Source: Engelhardtia mirabilis
GTDB lineage: Bacteria; Planctomycetota; UBA1135; GCA-002686595
Length of the DNA stretch: 64,000 nt
Assembly (NCBI RefSeq): GCF_007748095.1
Contig: NZ_CP036287.1
Location: 4,588,001-4,652,000 of the forward strand
Direction of reading: 5' to 3'
In this document: positions 43,345 through 52,800 of the stretch, piece after piece
Layout: every line of letters begins with the position of its first letter
Numbering within the stretch: the stretch's first letter is position 1
The notes under the pieces: model-generated
What the model saw: only the letters and a program-made list of their open reading frames with translations
Databases searched by the model: none
What the model was told of the DNA's origin: nothing
Made by a program: the position numbers and the translations under genes

Positions 43345-44594
43345 CAGTCGCGCTCAACGGGTACGTGGCGGATGCCACGCAGCTGGCGGCGAATGTCCTC
43401 GCCGTTGCGTTCGATCTCGGCCAGTCGGTCCAGCAGCTCGGTCATCTCCTCGGCAGACAGGGACTCCTGCTGGGCTGCTTCGGAGGCGACACCTTCGGGC
43501 TGCTCGCCCTCTTCCTCGCCCTCCTCGGGCAGGGGCTGCTCGGCATCCATGTCGTCCTGCCGCTCGGCGTCGTCGACCTGCTGTTCCTCTTGCTGTTCGC
43601 CCTCCTGGTCGGACTCCTCGCCGTCCTGGGGCTTCTGCTCGTCGGGCGGTTGCTGCTGGTCCGAGTCGGAGGGCTGCTGATCCTGGTCCTGCTGCGGATC
43701 GCCCTCCTGCTGTTGGTCGCCGTCCTGTTGCTGCTCCTGCTGCTGTTGCTCCTGCTCTTCCATCTGCTGGAGCGCGCGCTCGAGCTCGCGGATGCGGCGC
43801 TGGGACCACTCCAGGTTGGCGCGGGGATCCGCGTCGCTCCAATCACTGCGAACCCGCTCGGCGAGCAGGTCGCGGGCACCCTCGAAGCGACCGATCAGCT
43901 CCTCGATCTGCTGCTTGGGGTCCGGCGGTTCCTCGGGCTCCTGGCCGGGCACGGGCAACGGCGGCGTCGGTGCGTCCGGGCCGTTGGCCACCACGAAGCG
44001 ACGCAGCTCACGCTCGGCGAGCCACAGCTCGAGGGTCCCGGCGGCGTAGACCGCGCGCTGGCGCAGGATCCCGCCTCCGGCGTAGGCCCGCGCCTTGGCG
44101 AAGGCCGCGCGGGCCCGCTCGACGCGCTCGGCGGCCGCACCTTCGGGCGGGTCGTAGGGCGCCTCGAGCACCGCCAGGGGCTCGCTCTCCACCAGCAGCA
44201 GGCCCTGGGCGTAGTTCAGCGCGGCCAGCTCGGGCTCGGGCAGGTCGTCCGCCCGGCCGCTGCGATCGAAGGCCTCGACGAGCTGCAGCGCATGCTCGAA
44301 CTCACGCCCCTCGCCCAGCTCGACGATGCGCGCGAGCAGGTCGGCGTCCACGAGCTCCGCCAACTCCAGATCGGCCGCCACCCGGGCGGGATCGGGGGGC
44401 GCGACCTCCGGCGGCGCGTCGATCGGTGCAGCGTCCCGCTGTGGCGCGTCCCGCTGTGGCGCGTCCCGCTGTGGCGCGTCCCGCTGTGGCGCAGCGGGCG
44501 CCGGTGCCACCGGTCCTCGGGCTTCGAAGGCCATCGCTCGGCCCTGCATGAGGCAGAGCGCGATCAGCGCCATCGGTCGCGTGAGTCGCATCAT
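43341..44594 (-). CDS. BatC-like TPR protein with a Gln/Glu/Asp-rich tail
   Basis: 417 residues from ATG 44594. Signal peptide about 1-20, then a stretch of PQRDA repeats encoded by four 15-bp DNA repeats, a helical tetratricopeptide-like region (residues about 70-250), and a long tail rich in Gln, Glu and Asp (EEQEQQQQEQQQDGDQQQE then more) to the end, with a final helical LLDRLAEIERNGEDIRRQL. The TPR protein at this place in Bat operons is BatC. ATG overlaps the BatB stop by 4 nt (ATGA). Confidence 0.75.
   Translation of the reverse strand: MMRLTRPMALIALCLMQGRAMAFEARGPVAPAPAAPQRDAPQRDAPQRDAPQRDAAPIDAPPEVAPPDPARVAADLELAELVDADLLARIVELGEGREFEHALQLVEAFDRSGRADDLPEPELAALNYAQGLLLVESEPLAVLEAPYDPPEGAAAERVERARAAFAKARAYAGGGILRQRAVYAAGTLELWLAERELRRFVVANGPDAPTPPLPVPGQEPEEPPDPKQQIEELIGRFEGARDLLAERVRSDWSDADPRANLEWSQRRIRELERALQQMEEQEQQQQEQQQDGDQQQEGDPQQDQDQQPSDSDQQQPPDEQKPQDGEESDQEGEQQEEQQVDDAERQDDMDAEQPLPEEGEEEGEQPEGVASEAAQQESLSAEEMTELLDRLAEIERNGEDIRRQLRGIRHVPVERDW
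44431..44490. repeat. Four exact tandem 15-bp repeats
   Basis: Four identical copies of GCGTCCCGCTGTGGC. On the minus strand they encode four copies of the five-residue repeat APQRD near the N-terminus of the BatC-like protein. Perfect identity suggests recent expansion or ongoing copy-number change; each change adds or removes five residues without a frameshift. Confidence 0.95.
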
Positions 44595-45634
44595 TGGACA
44601 CCTGCCGGGTTCTTGCGCCCGCGCTCGCGCAGGGCGGATTCCGCGATGGCCAGGGCCAGGGCCAGGGCCAGGGGCCATTGGTAGCGGTCGTAGGGCACGC
44701 GCCGCACGCCGTCCTCGAGCTCGCGCGACTCGAGGCCGGCGATGCGCTTGCGATAGAGCGTCTCGAGCGGCGTGGGCGAGCCTTCGGTCGACAGGTACGC
44801 GCCGCCGGTGACCTCGGCCAGGGCTTCGAGGGTCTCGCCCGACAGGCGCGAGGAGACCTCCACGCCGTCGGGCCCGACCAGGAAGGACTCGCGGCCATCG
44901 GGACCTGTGACCGGGATCTTGCCCCCGTCGCTGGTGCCGACGCCGACCACGAAGACGCGAATGCCACTCGCGGCGGCGCGCTCGGCTACGGCGCGCCCGC
45001 GGCCCTCCAGATCCTCGCCGTCGGTGATCAGGACGATCGCCTCGCTGGCGCCGGTGCGCCCGTCGAAGAGGTCGAGGGCGCGCTCCAGGGCCACGCCGAG
45101 GTCGGTGCCGCCGACGCGGTTGTCGTCCACCTGCACGCGACTCAGTAGGTCGCGCAGGGCCTCGCGGTCGGTGGTCAGGGGCGCGACCTGGCGCGCGTCC
45201 CCGGCGAAGGCCAACAGCGCGACGCGGTCATTGGAAAGCTGGTCCAGGAGGCCGGAGACCTCGCGCTTGGCGCGGTTCAGTCGGTCCGGACGCAGGTCGC
45301 GCGCGAGCATCGAGCGCGAAGTGTCGATCGCGATCACCAGGTCCACCCCGCTGGACATCACCGCGCGCTCCGCGTAGCCCAGGACCGGACCGGCGAGGGC
45401 CACGCCGCCGGCCAGCAGCGCGCCCGCGGCCAGGGCCGCGCGCAGCAGCCGCCGCGTCGCGGAGAACTCACTTGCCGCCGCCTCGCGCAGGCTCGGTGAG
45501 AAGACCAGGCCGAGGGCCCGCCGCGCGCGCAGGATCGCGAAGGGCGCCAGGGCCAAGAGCGCCAGGCCGCCCAGGGCGATCAGGCCGTCCGTGGGCCGCA
45601 GCCAGTCGATTCCTAGGAAGCTGGCGGCGATCAC
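44591..45634 (-). CDS. batB: BatB-like von Willebrand factor A domain protein
   Basis: 347 residues from GTG 45634. N-terminal transmembrane segments (residues about 17-35 and 60-80), then a VWA domain with the MIDAS motif DLVIAIDTSRSMLARD (DxSxS) and the second metal site in GTDLG, ending with a transmembrane helix (WPLALALALAIAESAL). Matches the BatB/BatA type. Bat proteins with MoxR are thought to work in envelope stress and metal/protein maturation. Overlaps the BatA stop by 4 nt (GTGA). Confidence 0.88.
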   Translation of the reverse strand: MIAASFLGIDWLRPTDGLIALGGLALLALAPFAILRARRALGLVFSPSLREAAASEFSATRRLLRAALAAGALLAGGVALAGPVLGYAERAVMSSGVDLVIAIDTSRSMLARDLRPDRLNRAKREVSGLLDQLSNDRVALLAFAGDARQVAPLTTDREALRDLLSRVQVDDNRVGGTDLGVALERALDLFDGRTGASEAIVLITDGEDLEGRGRAVAERAAASGIRVFVVGVGTSDGGKIPVTGPDGRESFLVGPDGVEVSSRLSGETLEALAEVTGGAYLSTEGSPTPLETLYRKRIAGLESRELEDGVRRVPYDRYQWPLALALALAIAESALRERGRKNPAGVQ

Positions 45635-46671
45635 GGCGTGCGTCCTCCGAAGGTCAGGCCACCGGCCCAGGCCAAGAGGTACAGGGCCAGGGCCGCGAGC
45701 AGCACCGGCGGATACAGATCGAAGGTGTCGACGTGCCGTGACGACTCGCGTGGCGTGCGCTCGAGGTCCTCGATCTCGGCGTAGATGGCCTCTAGCGAGT
45801 CCCGATCCCGCGCGCGGTAGAAGCGGCCGCCGGTGCGCTCGGCGATGGCCTCGAGCTCGGTCGAATCGAGCTGCTCGTCGGTGCGGACCACGCCCCCGAA
45901 GCCGCTGCGGTAGACGTAGCGTCCGGCCAGGATCGTGTAGACCTTGACCCCCGCCTCGGCCGCCAGGTCCGCGGCCTCGAGGGGCAGGATCTCCTCGCGG
46001 TTGTTCTCGCCGTCGGTGAGCAGCACGACGATGCGCGAGGTCGCCTGACTCTTGGCCAACAGGTCCACCGACTTGGCCAGGGCCACGCCGACGGCGGTGC
46101 CGTCCTCGACCCGGTAGCGCACCAGCTCCACCTGACTCAGGAAGTCGAGCAGGGCGTCGGCGTCGAGGGTGAAGGGGCAGACCAGCTCGGGGTAGGCCGC
46201 GAAGGTCAAGAGGCCCACGCTGTCCGCCGCATCGACGCGGTCGGTCATGCGCCGCCGCGCGAAGTCGCCGACGACCTCCTTGACCACTTCGAGACGCGAG
46301 CGGCCGTTCTCGAGGTCCTCGTAGTCCATCGAGCCGGAGCGGTCGATCGCGCACAGGATGTCGATGCCCTCGGTGGTGTCGGTGGTCTCGACGTCGGCGC
46401 GCAGGGGACGCGCGAGGGCTACTGCCAGGAGCACGAGAGCCGTGCCGTGCAGGAGCGGCAAGAGGCGCGCGGCGCGCTGGCGCAGGCTGCTCGGCGGAGC
46501 GCCTCCCGGCAGGCCCGGCAGGATCGCCGCGGCGCGCCCCTCGCGGGCGCGGCCGAATGCGAGCAACAGCAGCGCCAGGGGAATGATCGCCAGAAAGACC
46601 GGGTCGGCCAGGGCCAGGTTGCCCCACAGCTCGAGCCCCACGTCGGCGGTGCTTTGTGCTGCGTCGATCAC
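45631..46671 (-). CDS. batA: BatA-like von Willebrand factor A domain protein
   Basis: 346 residues from GTG 46671. Transmembrane helices at about 25-40 and 75-92, then a VWA domain with MIDAS DILCAIDRSGSMDYEDL (DxSxS), GTAVG for the T/A metal site and VVLLTDGENN, and a C-terminal transmembrane helix (PPVLLAALALYLLAWAGGL). The GTG start overlaps the stop of the DUF4381-like gene by 4 nt. It is paralogous to the next gene, the usual BatA-BatB pair. Confidence 0.9.
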   Translation of the reverse strand: MIDAAQSTADVGLELWGNLALADPVFLAIIPLALLLLAFGRAREGRAAAILPGLPGGAPPSSLRQRAARLLPLLHGTALVLLAVALARPLRADVETTDTTEGIDILCAIDRSGSMDYEDLENGRSRLEVVKEVVGDFARRRMTDRVDAADSVGLLTFAAYPELVCPFTLDADALLDFLSQVELVRYRVEDGTAVGVALAKSVDLLAKSQATSRIVVLLTDGENNREEILPLEAADLAAEAGVKVYTILAGRYVYRSGFGGVVRTDEQLDSTELEAIAERTGGRFYRARDRDSLEAIYAEIEDLERTPRESSRHVDTFDLYPPVLLAALALYLLAWAGGLTFGGRTP

Positions 46672-47687
46672 GCCGCGCCCTCCACCTCGACCGGGTCGCC
46701 CGCGGGCGCCGGGCGGTGGTTCGCCACGGCGTCGAGGATCCCCAGGCACTCGGTGGCCAGCTCTTCCACGGCCCATCCGGTGGGCTGGTGGCCGCTGTAC
46801 TTGGCCCGGGCCGAGCGCGCCAGGAACTCGGCCGCCCGCTCGCGCAGGCTCGCCATGGACGGGTCGCGGGGCAGGGCGGCGATCCACTCGCTGTCGGTCA
46901 GCCCCGGCCGCGGCTCGCCGAGCAGCTCGTCCACCGCGCTGCGCGCCAGGTCCGTCAACTCGAACACGAGCTCGGGCTCGGTCGCGCCGCTGCGCAGGGC
47001 CGCGTCGATGCGTCGACGGCGCTCGGAGAGGCCCGGCTTGGGCGGGGTCTGCTCGCGCGGGCCCGTGCGGCGCAGCAGCACCAGCCAGGCCCACAGGAGC
47101 ACGCCCGCGCAGACCACCGCCACCGCGCCGGCCCGCTCCCACTGGGCCAGGGCCGTGGGCCCCTGCGGCGGGTCGGTCCAACCTGGGAAGCCGCGCGGCA
47201 GGTCCTCACCCACCGCGAGCAGGCTGGTGGCCACGATCGACGCCGGCTCGCAGGTGAGCTCGAAGGTCTCCTCGCCGCTGACCAGCGTCAGGGGCGGCGG
47301 CGGGACCTCGCGCGTCGCACTCCAGGTCCAACCGTCCTCGGTCTCGACCTGGGCCTGTTCGGTCGCCGCCACGCGAAAGCGCGTGGTCGTGACCAGGCCG
47401 CGGCCGTCGGAACGGTCCAGGGTCAGCGGATCGCCGGCGTCGAAGAGCAGCCAGCCTTCCTCGAGCGTCCAGGGCAACTCGCCCAGGCGCAGGGTCGTGC
47501 CTGCATCGTGCTCGACCTCCACCCGCAGCTCGAAGGGCTCGCCCAGCTCGACCTGGGGGCGCTCGACCACCAACACCGCGCGCGCGTCGGCAGCGGGCGC
47601 GAGGGAGCCCTGGGGCAGCGCACCGGCGTCGGCTGCCGGCGCAGGCGCGCAGAACATCACAGCGCAAAGCAGTCCGACCGCGATCAC
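46668..47687 (-). CDS. DUF4381-like membrane protein of the Bat operon
   Basis: 339 residues from GTG 47687. Signal peptide at 1-24, an immunoglobulin-like beta region (VLVVERPQVELGEPFELRVE; TTLRLGELPW), a transmembrane helix (AGAVAVVCAGVLLWAWLVLL) and a helical cytoplasmic tail (IDAALRSGATEPELVFELTD). The place between the DUF58 and BatA genes is that of DUF4381 proteins. Function is unknown. GTG overlaps the DUF58 gene stop by 4 nt. Confidence 0.7.
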   Translation of the reverse strand: MIAVGLLCAVMFCAPAPAADAGALPQGSLAPAADARAVLVVERPQVELGEPFELRVEVEHDAGTTLRLGELPWTLEEGWLLFDAGDPLTLDRSDGRGLVTTTRFRVAATEQAQVETEDGWTWSATREVPPPPLTLVSGEETFELTCEPASIVATSLLAVGEDLPRGFPGWTDPPQGPTALAQWERAGAVAVVCAGVLLWAWLVLLRRTGPREQTPPKPGLSERRRRIDAALRSGATEPELVFELTDLARSAVDELLGEPRPGLTDSEWIAALPRDPSMASLRERAAEFLARSARAKYSGHQPTGWAVEELATECLGILDAVANHRPAPAGDPVEVEGAA

Positions 47688-48646
47688 GCCCGCGCTCCCT
47701 GCCGGCGGGCGCGGCGCTTGAAGAAGCGGATCACTGGCTCGATGTCCACGAGATCGTGGACCGCTTGGCTGCGCTCGCGGTCCCAACTCGGCGAACGCAG
47801 CTCGATGCCCTCGACCCGCGCGCTGCGCAGGATCGCCTCGTAGGCCTCCCGGCGGCTCGCGGCGCGCTCGCTCCACCAGCGCCGCACGGCCCCCGAGCGC
47901 GCGTCCAACTCGACCCTCTGGCCGCTCTCGGGGTCCAGCACGGTGGCCAGGCCCAGCTCGCGCGGCAGATCTTCCTCGAGCGGATCGACGATGCGCACGC
48001 AGACCACGTCGTGGCGCTGGCCGAGCAGGCGCAGGGCCTGGGTCGCTTCCTCGCCGGTGACCTCGCGGAAGTCGCTCACGACGAACACCAGCCCGCCCTT
48101 GCGAAGCACGCGGCGCAGCTCCTCGAGGGCCGCGACGAAGTGCAGCGGCGAGCCGACCCGTGCGGCCTCGCGGCGCGCGCTCTCCAGCGCCACGAGAATC
48201 CGCTGGGTCTGGACCGCGCCCGGCTTGGCGGGCAGGTGCACGCCGGGGCCGTCGGCGAAGAGGTTGAGTCCGACCGGATCCCGCTGGAGCTCGGCGGCGC
48301 AGGCGATCAGCGCCGCGAACTGCTCGGCCACGTCGAGCTTGGTCACGCGGCTGCCGAAGCGCATCGACGCGCTGGTGTCGACCAACAGCTCGACCAGGAG
48401 CTGGCGCTCCTCGATGTAGGTCTTGATGTGCGGCGTGCCGGTACGCGCCGTCACGTTCCAGTCGATCGAGCGCACCTCGTCGCCCGGCTGGTAGGGCCGC
48501 ACCTCGTCGAATTCGATCCCGCTGCCGCGGAAGCTCGAGCGATAGGCTCCGGACAGCACGTCCGAAACCATGCGCCGGGTACGCAGTTCCAGGCGCTTGA
48601 CGCGGGCACGCTGTTCAGCGCGCGTGGAGGCGGGAGTCCGACTCAA
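47684..48646 (-). CDS. DUF58 domain protein
   Basis: 320 residues from TTG 48646, which has GAGGA five bases before it. The typical DUF58 opening is GSGIEFDEVRPYQPGDEVRS then IDWNVTARTG; a VWA-like fold follows with LLVDTSASMRFG. It ends with an arginine-rich tail. DUF58 proteins are partners of MoxR ATPases. Neighbour MoxR ends 21 nt upstream. Confidence 0.92.
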   Translation of the reverse strand: MSRTPASTRAEQRARVKRLELRTRRMVSDVLSGAYRSSFRGSGIEFDEVRPYQPGDEVRSIDWNVTARTGTPHIKTYIEERQLLVELLVDTSASMRFGSRVTKLDVAEQFAALIACAAELQRDPVGLNLFADGPGVHLPAKPGAVQTQRILVALESARREAARVGSPLHFVAALEELRRVLRKGGLVFVVSDFREVTGEEATQALRLLGQRHDVVCVRIVDPLEEDLPRELGLATVLDPESGQRVELDARSGAVRRWWSERAASRREAYEAILRSARVEGIELRSPSWDRERSQAVHDLVDIEPVIRFFKRRARRQGARA

Positions 48647-48667
48647 CGGTTTCCTCAGTCCGGCGGG

Positions 48668-49663
48668 TCAAGGGACCGGAACGGTCTCGAGCACGCGCCG
48701 CACGAGCGCGTCGGAGTCGAAGCCACTGGCCTCGGCCTCGTAGGTCGGGGCCACGCGGTGTCGCAGGACGTCGGGCGCCACGCGCTTGATGTCGGTCGGA
48801 GTGACGTAGTCGCGCCCCTCCAGCAGGGCCTCGGCCTTGCAGGTCAGGGCCAGCACGATCGTGCCCCGCGGGCTGGCGCCGTACTCGATCATCCCGGCCA
48901 GCTCGGACAGGCCGGCCTCGGCCGGTCGGCGGGTGGCGTGGACCAGGCGCACGATGTACTCGCGCAGGCGCGGGTCGAGGGTCACCGCGTCCACCAGGGG
49001 CCGCGTGGCGAGGACCGCCTCGGGCGAGGTCACTGGCGTGACCTCGATCGGCTCGGCCGTGCTGGCCATGCGGTCGAGGATCACCAACTCTTCGTCCTGG
49101 CGCGGGTAGTCGAGCACGACTTTCAGGGCGAAGCGATCGAGCTGGGCCTCGGGCAGGGCGTAGGTGCCCTCCTGCTCCAGCGGGTTCTGGGTCGCCAGCA
49201 CCAGGAAGGGCCGCGGCAGGGGGAAGGTCTCCCCGCCGATCGACACCTGGCGCTCCTGCATCGCCTCGAGCAGGGCCGACTGGACCTTGGCCGGGGCGCG
49301 GTTGATCTCGTCGGCCAGGATGAAGTTGGCGAAGATCGGGCCCTTGCGCGGCGCGAAGCTGCCGTCGCGGGCGTGGTAGACCTCGGTTCCGACCAGGTCC
49401 GAGGGCAACAGGTCCGGGGTGAACTGGAGGCGGGCGAAGTCGCCCCCCACCGCGCGGGCGAGGGTCGAGACGGCCAGGGACTTGGCCAGGCCGGGCACGC
49501 CCTCGAGCAGCACGTGGCCGCCGGTCAGGAGGCCGATCAGAAGGCTGCGCACCAGGTGCTCCTGACCCACGACCACCCGTCCGAGGGCGTCGGTGAGGTC
49601 GCGGGTCCAGGCGCTGCCGCGCTGGATCGTGTCGGCGTCGAGTTGCGCTTGCGTGGGCGCCAT
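48668..49663 (-). CDS. MoxR-family AAA+ ATPase
   Basis: 331 residues. Walker A GVPGLAKS, Walker B FILADEINR, sensor ATQNP and the arginine finger region EAQLDRFAL are all visible. These ATPases act as chaperones for assembly and metal insertion of envelope complexes with VWA proteins. First gene of the eight-gene moxR-DUF58-DUF4381-batA-batB-batC-batD-batE operon; 163 nt upstream lie before it. Confidence 0.95.
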   Translation of the reverse strand: MAPTQAQLDADTIQRGSAWTRDLTDALGRVVVGQEHLVRSLLIGLLTGGHVLLEGVPGLAKSLAVSTLARAVGGDFARLQFTPDLLPSDLVGTEVYHARDGSFAPRKGPIFANFILADEINRAPAKVQSALLEAMQERQVSIGGETFPLPRPFLVLATQNPLEQEGTYALPEAQLDRFALKVVLDYPRQDEELVILDRMASTAEPIEVTPVTSPEAVLATRPLVDAVTLDPRLREYIVRLVHATRRPAEAGLSELAGMIEYGASPRGTIVLALTCKAEALLEGRDYVTPTDIKRVAPDVLRHRVAPTYEAEASGFDSDALVRRVLETVPVP

Positions 49664-49701
49664 CGGTGTCGTCGAGGTCGAAAGGCCAGGGGTGAACGAT
49701 C

Positions 49702-49734
49702 GCGGTCCGAGTCGGACGCGCCGGCTCGGACCGC
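49702..49734. terminator. Inverted repeat between the protease and moxR genes
   Basis: GCGGTCCGAG at 49702-49711 pairs with CTCGGACCGC at 49725-49734 (10 bp, 13-nt loop). It lies downstream of the tricorn-like gene and upstream of moxR on the minus strand. No U-tract is seen, so it may be a terminator or a regulatory dyad. A second short hairpin (GCGGCC/GGCCGC) lies at 49804-49822. Confidence 0.45.
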
Positions 49735-49826
49735 AGACTACGTTTCTTCACCGCCGGACGTTGGTCCGCCGTGGGGAACGGTGGCGATTCCCGCCCGTTC
49801 CCCGCGGCCGCCCTCCGGCCGCCCCG

Positions 49827-52800
49827 CTACTGATCCGAGCCGGGGATGCCCGATCCGCTGCGATCGGGACCCTTCGGGCGGCGTCGCTCGGGGGCGGAGT
49901 AGCTCTCGAGTTCCTCGAGCAGCTGGGTCACGCCGGCCTCGAGCTGGGGATCGCCGCCCTTGGCCAGGGCCGTGGGATCGTCGATCACCTCGATGTCCGG
50001 AGCGACGCCGTAGCCCTCGACCCCCCACGTCCCGTCCGTCTCGTAGAAGGCGAAGCGCGGGATCGAGGGCTCGGTGCCGTCGATCAGGGCCGGGTTGCCG
50101 GAGATGCCGACCAGACCGCCCCAGGTCCGCATGCCGATCAGCTTGCCCAGGCCCGACTGGCGGAAGTACCAGGGGAAGGCGTCGCCGCCCGACCCCGACC
50201 AACCGTTGATCAGCATGGCCTTGGGCCCACGGTGGCCGCGCGGAGGCCAGTTCCAGTCCTCGCCGTGGCGGATGGCCCAGTAGTTCGTGACGGGGCGATC
50301 GAGCAGCTCGATGAAGCGGGTAGGAATCTGGCCGCCGGCGTTCCAACGCTCGTCGATCAACAGGGCGTCCTTGTGCTGTTGGCCCAGGAACTGGCGCATC
50401 AACTCGTTCTGACCGTCAAAGCCGGTGTCCGGCACGTGGATGTAGCCGACTCGCCCGCCGGAGAGCTCGTCGACGCGGGCCCGGTTGTCGGCCACCCACT
50501 TGCGGTAGCGCAGGCTGGACTCCGAGCGGAGCGGCTCGACGATGACCCTGCGGTCCTCGTCGTCGACGGTCGGATCGGCGCTGAGCAGCAACTCCGTGGG
50601 CCGCCCGGCGGTCCCGATCAGCGAGGCGTACACGGCCCGACTGCCGTCCACCGGCACGCCGTTCACCTGCAGCAGGTAGTCACCCACCCGGGCGTCGACC
50701 CCTGGCTGGGCCAGGGGCGAGCGGGCGTCCAGGTCGTAGCTGCCGCCGCCGAGGATCGCGGCGATGCGGTAGGCGCCGGCCTCGGCGTCGAAGTCCCAGT
50801 CCACGCCCAGAAGGCCCACCGGCTCGCTCGGCGCCGAGGGCAGAAGGCCACCCGGGGGCTGGCGGTTGTAGGCGTGGCCGACGTTGAGCTCGGCCATCAT
50901 CTCGCCGGTCAGGAAGTGCAGGTCCTCGCGCGAGGTGACGTCGCCCAGGGACGAAACGTAGCGCTCGCGCACGGCGGACCAGTCCAGGCCGTGCATGCCC
51001 TCGTCGTAGAAGTAGTCGCGGAACAGTCGCCAGCAGTCCACCAGCATCTGTCGCCACTCCGCCCGCGGGTCGGTCAGCGAGACCATGCCGGAGAGGTCGA
51101 CGGGCTCGTCGAGCTTGGCACCCGGAGCCACCTCCACCACGGAGAAGCCCCCGCCGGCGAACAGCAAGAGATGCTTGCCATCCGCGGTGACGCCGTAGCC
51201 CCCGACACCGGCGGCGATCGTTTCCTCTTCCGCGTCGGCGCCGTCCTCGAGCTTGAAACGCATCAAATTCGGCGGGCTGTCGTCGGCCCCGGTGCGGCTG
51301 CCGCGGATGTAGAGCAGGCCGCCCTCGACCCCGGTCGGCTGGCGGAGCTGACCCGCCTCGATCGGTAGCAACATCGCGCGCGACTCGAAGCCGTCGATCT
51401 CGATCGTCAGGCTCGTCGGCGCGTCGTCGGCGTCCTCGTCGCCGTCACCGTTCTCGTCACCGCCATCGTCGTCAGCACCGTCGGCGGCGTCCTGATCGTC
51501 GTCGCTGTCCTCGGTGCCCTCGGCCGCGGCACCGTCGTCGGAATCGTCATCGGCACCGTCCGCGGATTCGTCGTCCTTGGCCGACTCGATCGGCTCCGCC
51601 TCGTCGGTCGGCGCGAAGGGATTCTCCACGTCGGCCCGCAAGGGAACGGCGACCAGCTGGCGCATGTTGGCGTAGATCCAGGTCGTATCCAGATCCGCGT
51701 AGATCGGCTCGAAGTCGCGCGCGGACGAGAAATAGAGGTAGTCGCCCTCGGGTCCGAAGGTCGGGTCCGAGTCGTCGAACATGCCCGAGGTCACCTCGTA
51801 CGTCGTGCCCGCAGCTACGTCGTACAGGTAGATCGCGTCCAGGTCCGAGGACGAGTGCTTGTGGCTCCAGGCGAGCCAGTCGGAGGTCTTCGACCAGGAG
51901 GACGAGAGGGGGTTGCCGGACGGGTTGACCGCCACGGTGCGGAGCTCGTCGGTCTCGAGGCTGTACAGGTACAGGGAGCCGTCGTTGGCCGTGAAGCTGA
52001 TCCACTTGGAGTCCGGGCTCCAGGCCGACTGCGAGCGGAAGCCGGGGCCGAGGGAGGTCAGGGTCTTCTGGCCGCGCTCGTCGCTGCCGTCGAAGGCCGC
52101 GCCGTCGATGCGCCGCAGGGTCAACTCGTACTCGCCGCTGCGATCGGAGAAGAACGCCAGCCACTGGCCGTCGGGGCTCCAGGCCGGGTCACGCTCGGCG
52201 ACACCGTCGCTCGAGGTCAGGTTGCGGGTCACGCCCTCCTCGACGGGGACACTGAAGATCTCGCCGCGGGCCTCGACCGCCAGGCGCACCCCGGTCGGAC
52301 CGGGCGCGACGCTGGCGACGCTGTCTTCCAGCTCGTGGCGCTCGGGGCGCAGGTTGGGACGGTCTCCGGGAATCGTGACCTCCACCGGCACCATCGATCG
52401 AGTGGCCAACTCGAGGCGGTAGAGCTGGCCGCCGTTCTCGAAGACCACGTCCTCGGGCCCGATGGCCGGGAAGCGCACGCCGAAATCGGTGACGAAGGTC
52501 AACTGCTGGGCAGCGCCCGACTGGGTGTCGATCGACCACAGGTTGAGGATCCCGTTGGGACCGCGGTCGCTGGTGAAGATCACCTCGGACCCCGACCACA
52601 TGGGCTGCGCGTCGGTGCCCGGGTAGTCCGTCAACTGGCGCGACTCGAACGTGCGCAGGTTGAACAGCCAGATGTCCTGGGCCAGCCCGCCCTGGTAGCG
52701 CTTCCAGGTGCGGAACTCGCGCGACGCGGGGGTGTAGGCCAGCCACTCGCCGGTGGCGTCGATGCTGCCGAAGGTGCCGTAGGACACGGGCAGGGCCTCG

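Noticed and set aside
44431..44490. Tandem repeats as possible CRISPR
   Set aside because: Repeats are contiguous, 15 bp and in-frame inside a coding gene; no spacers.
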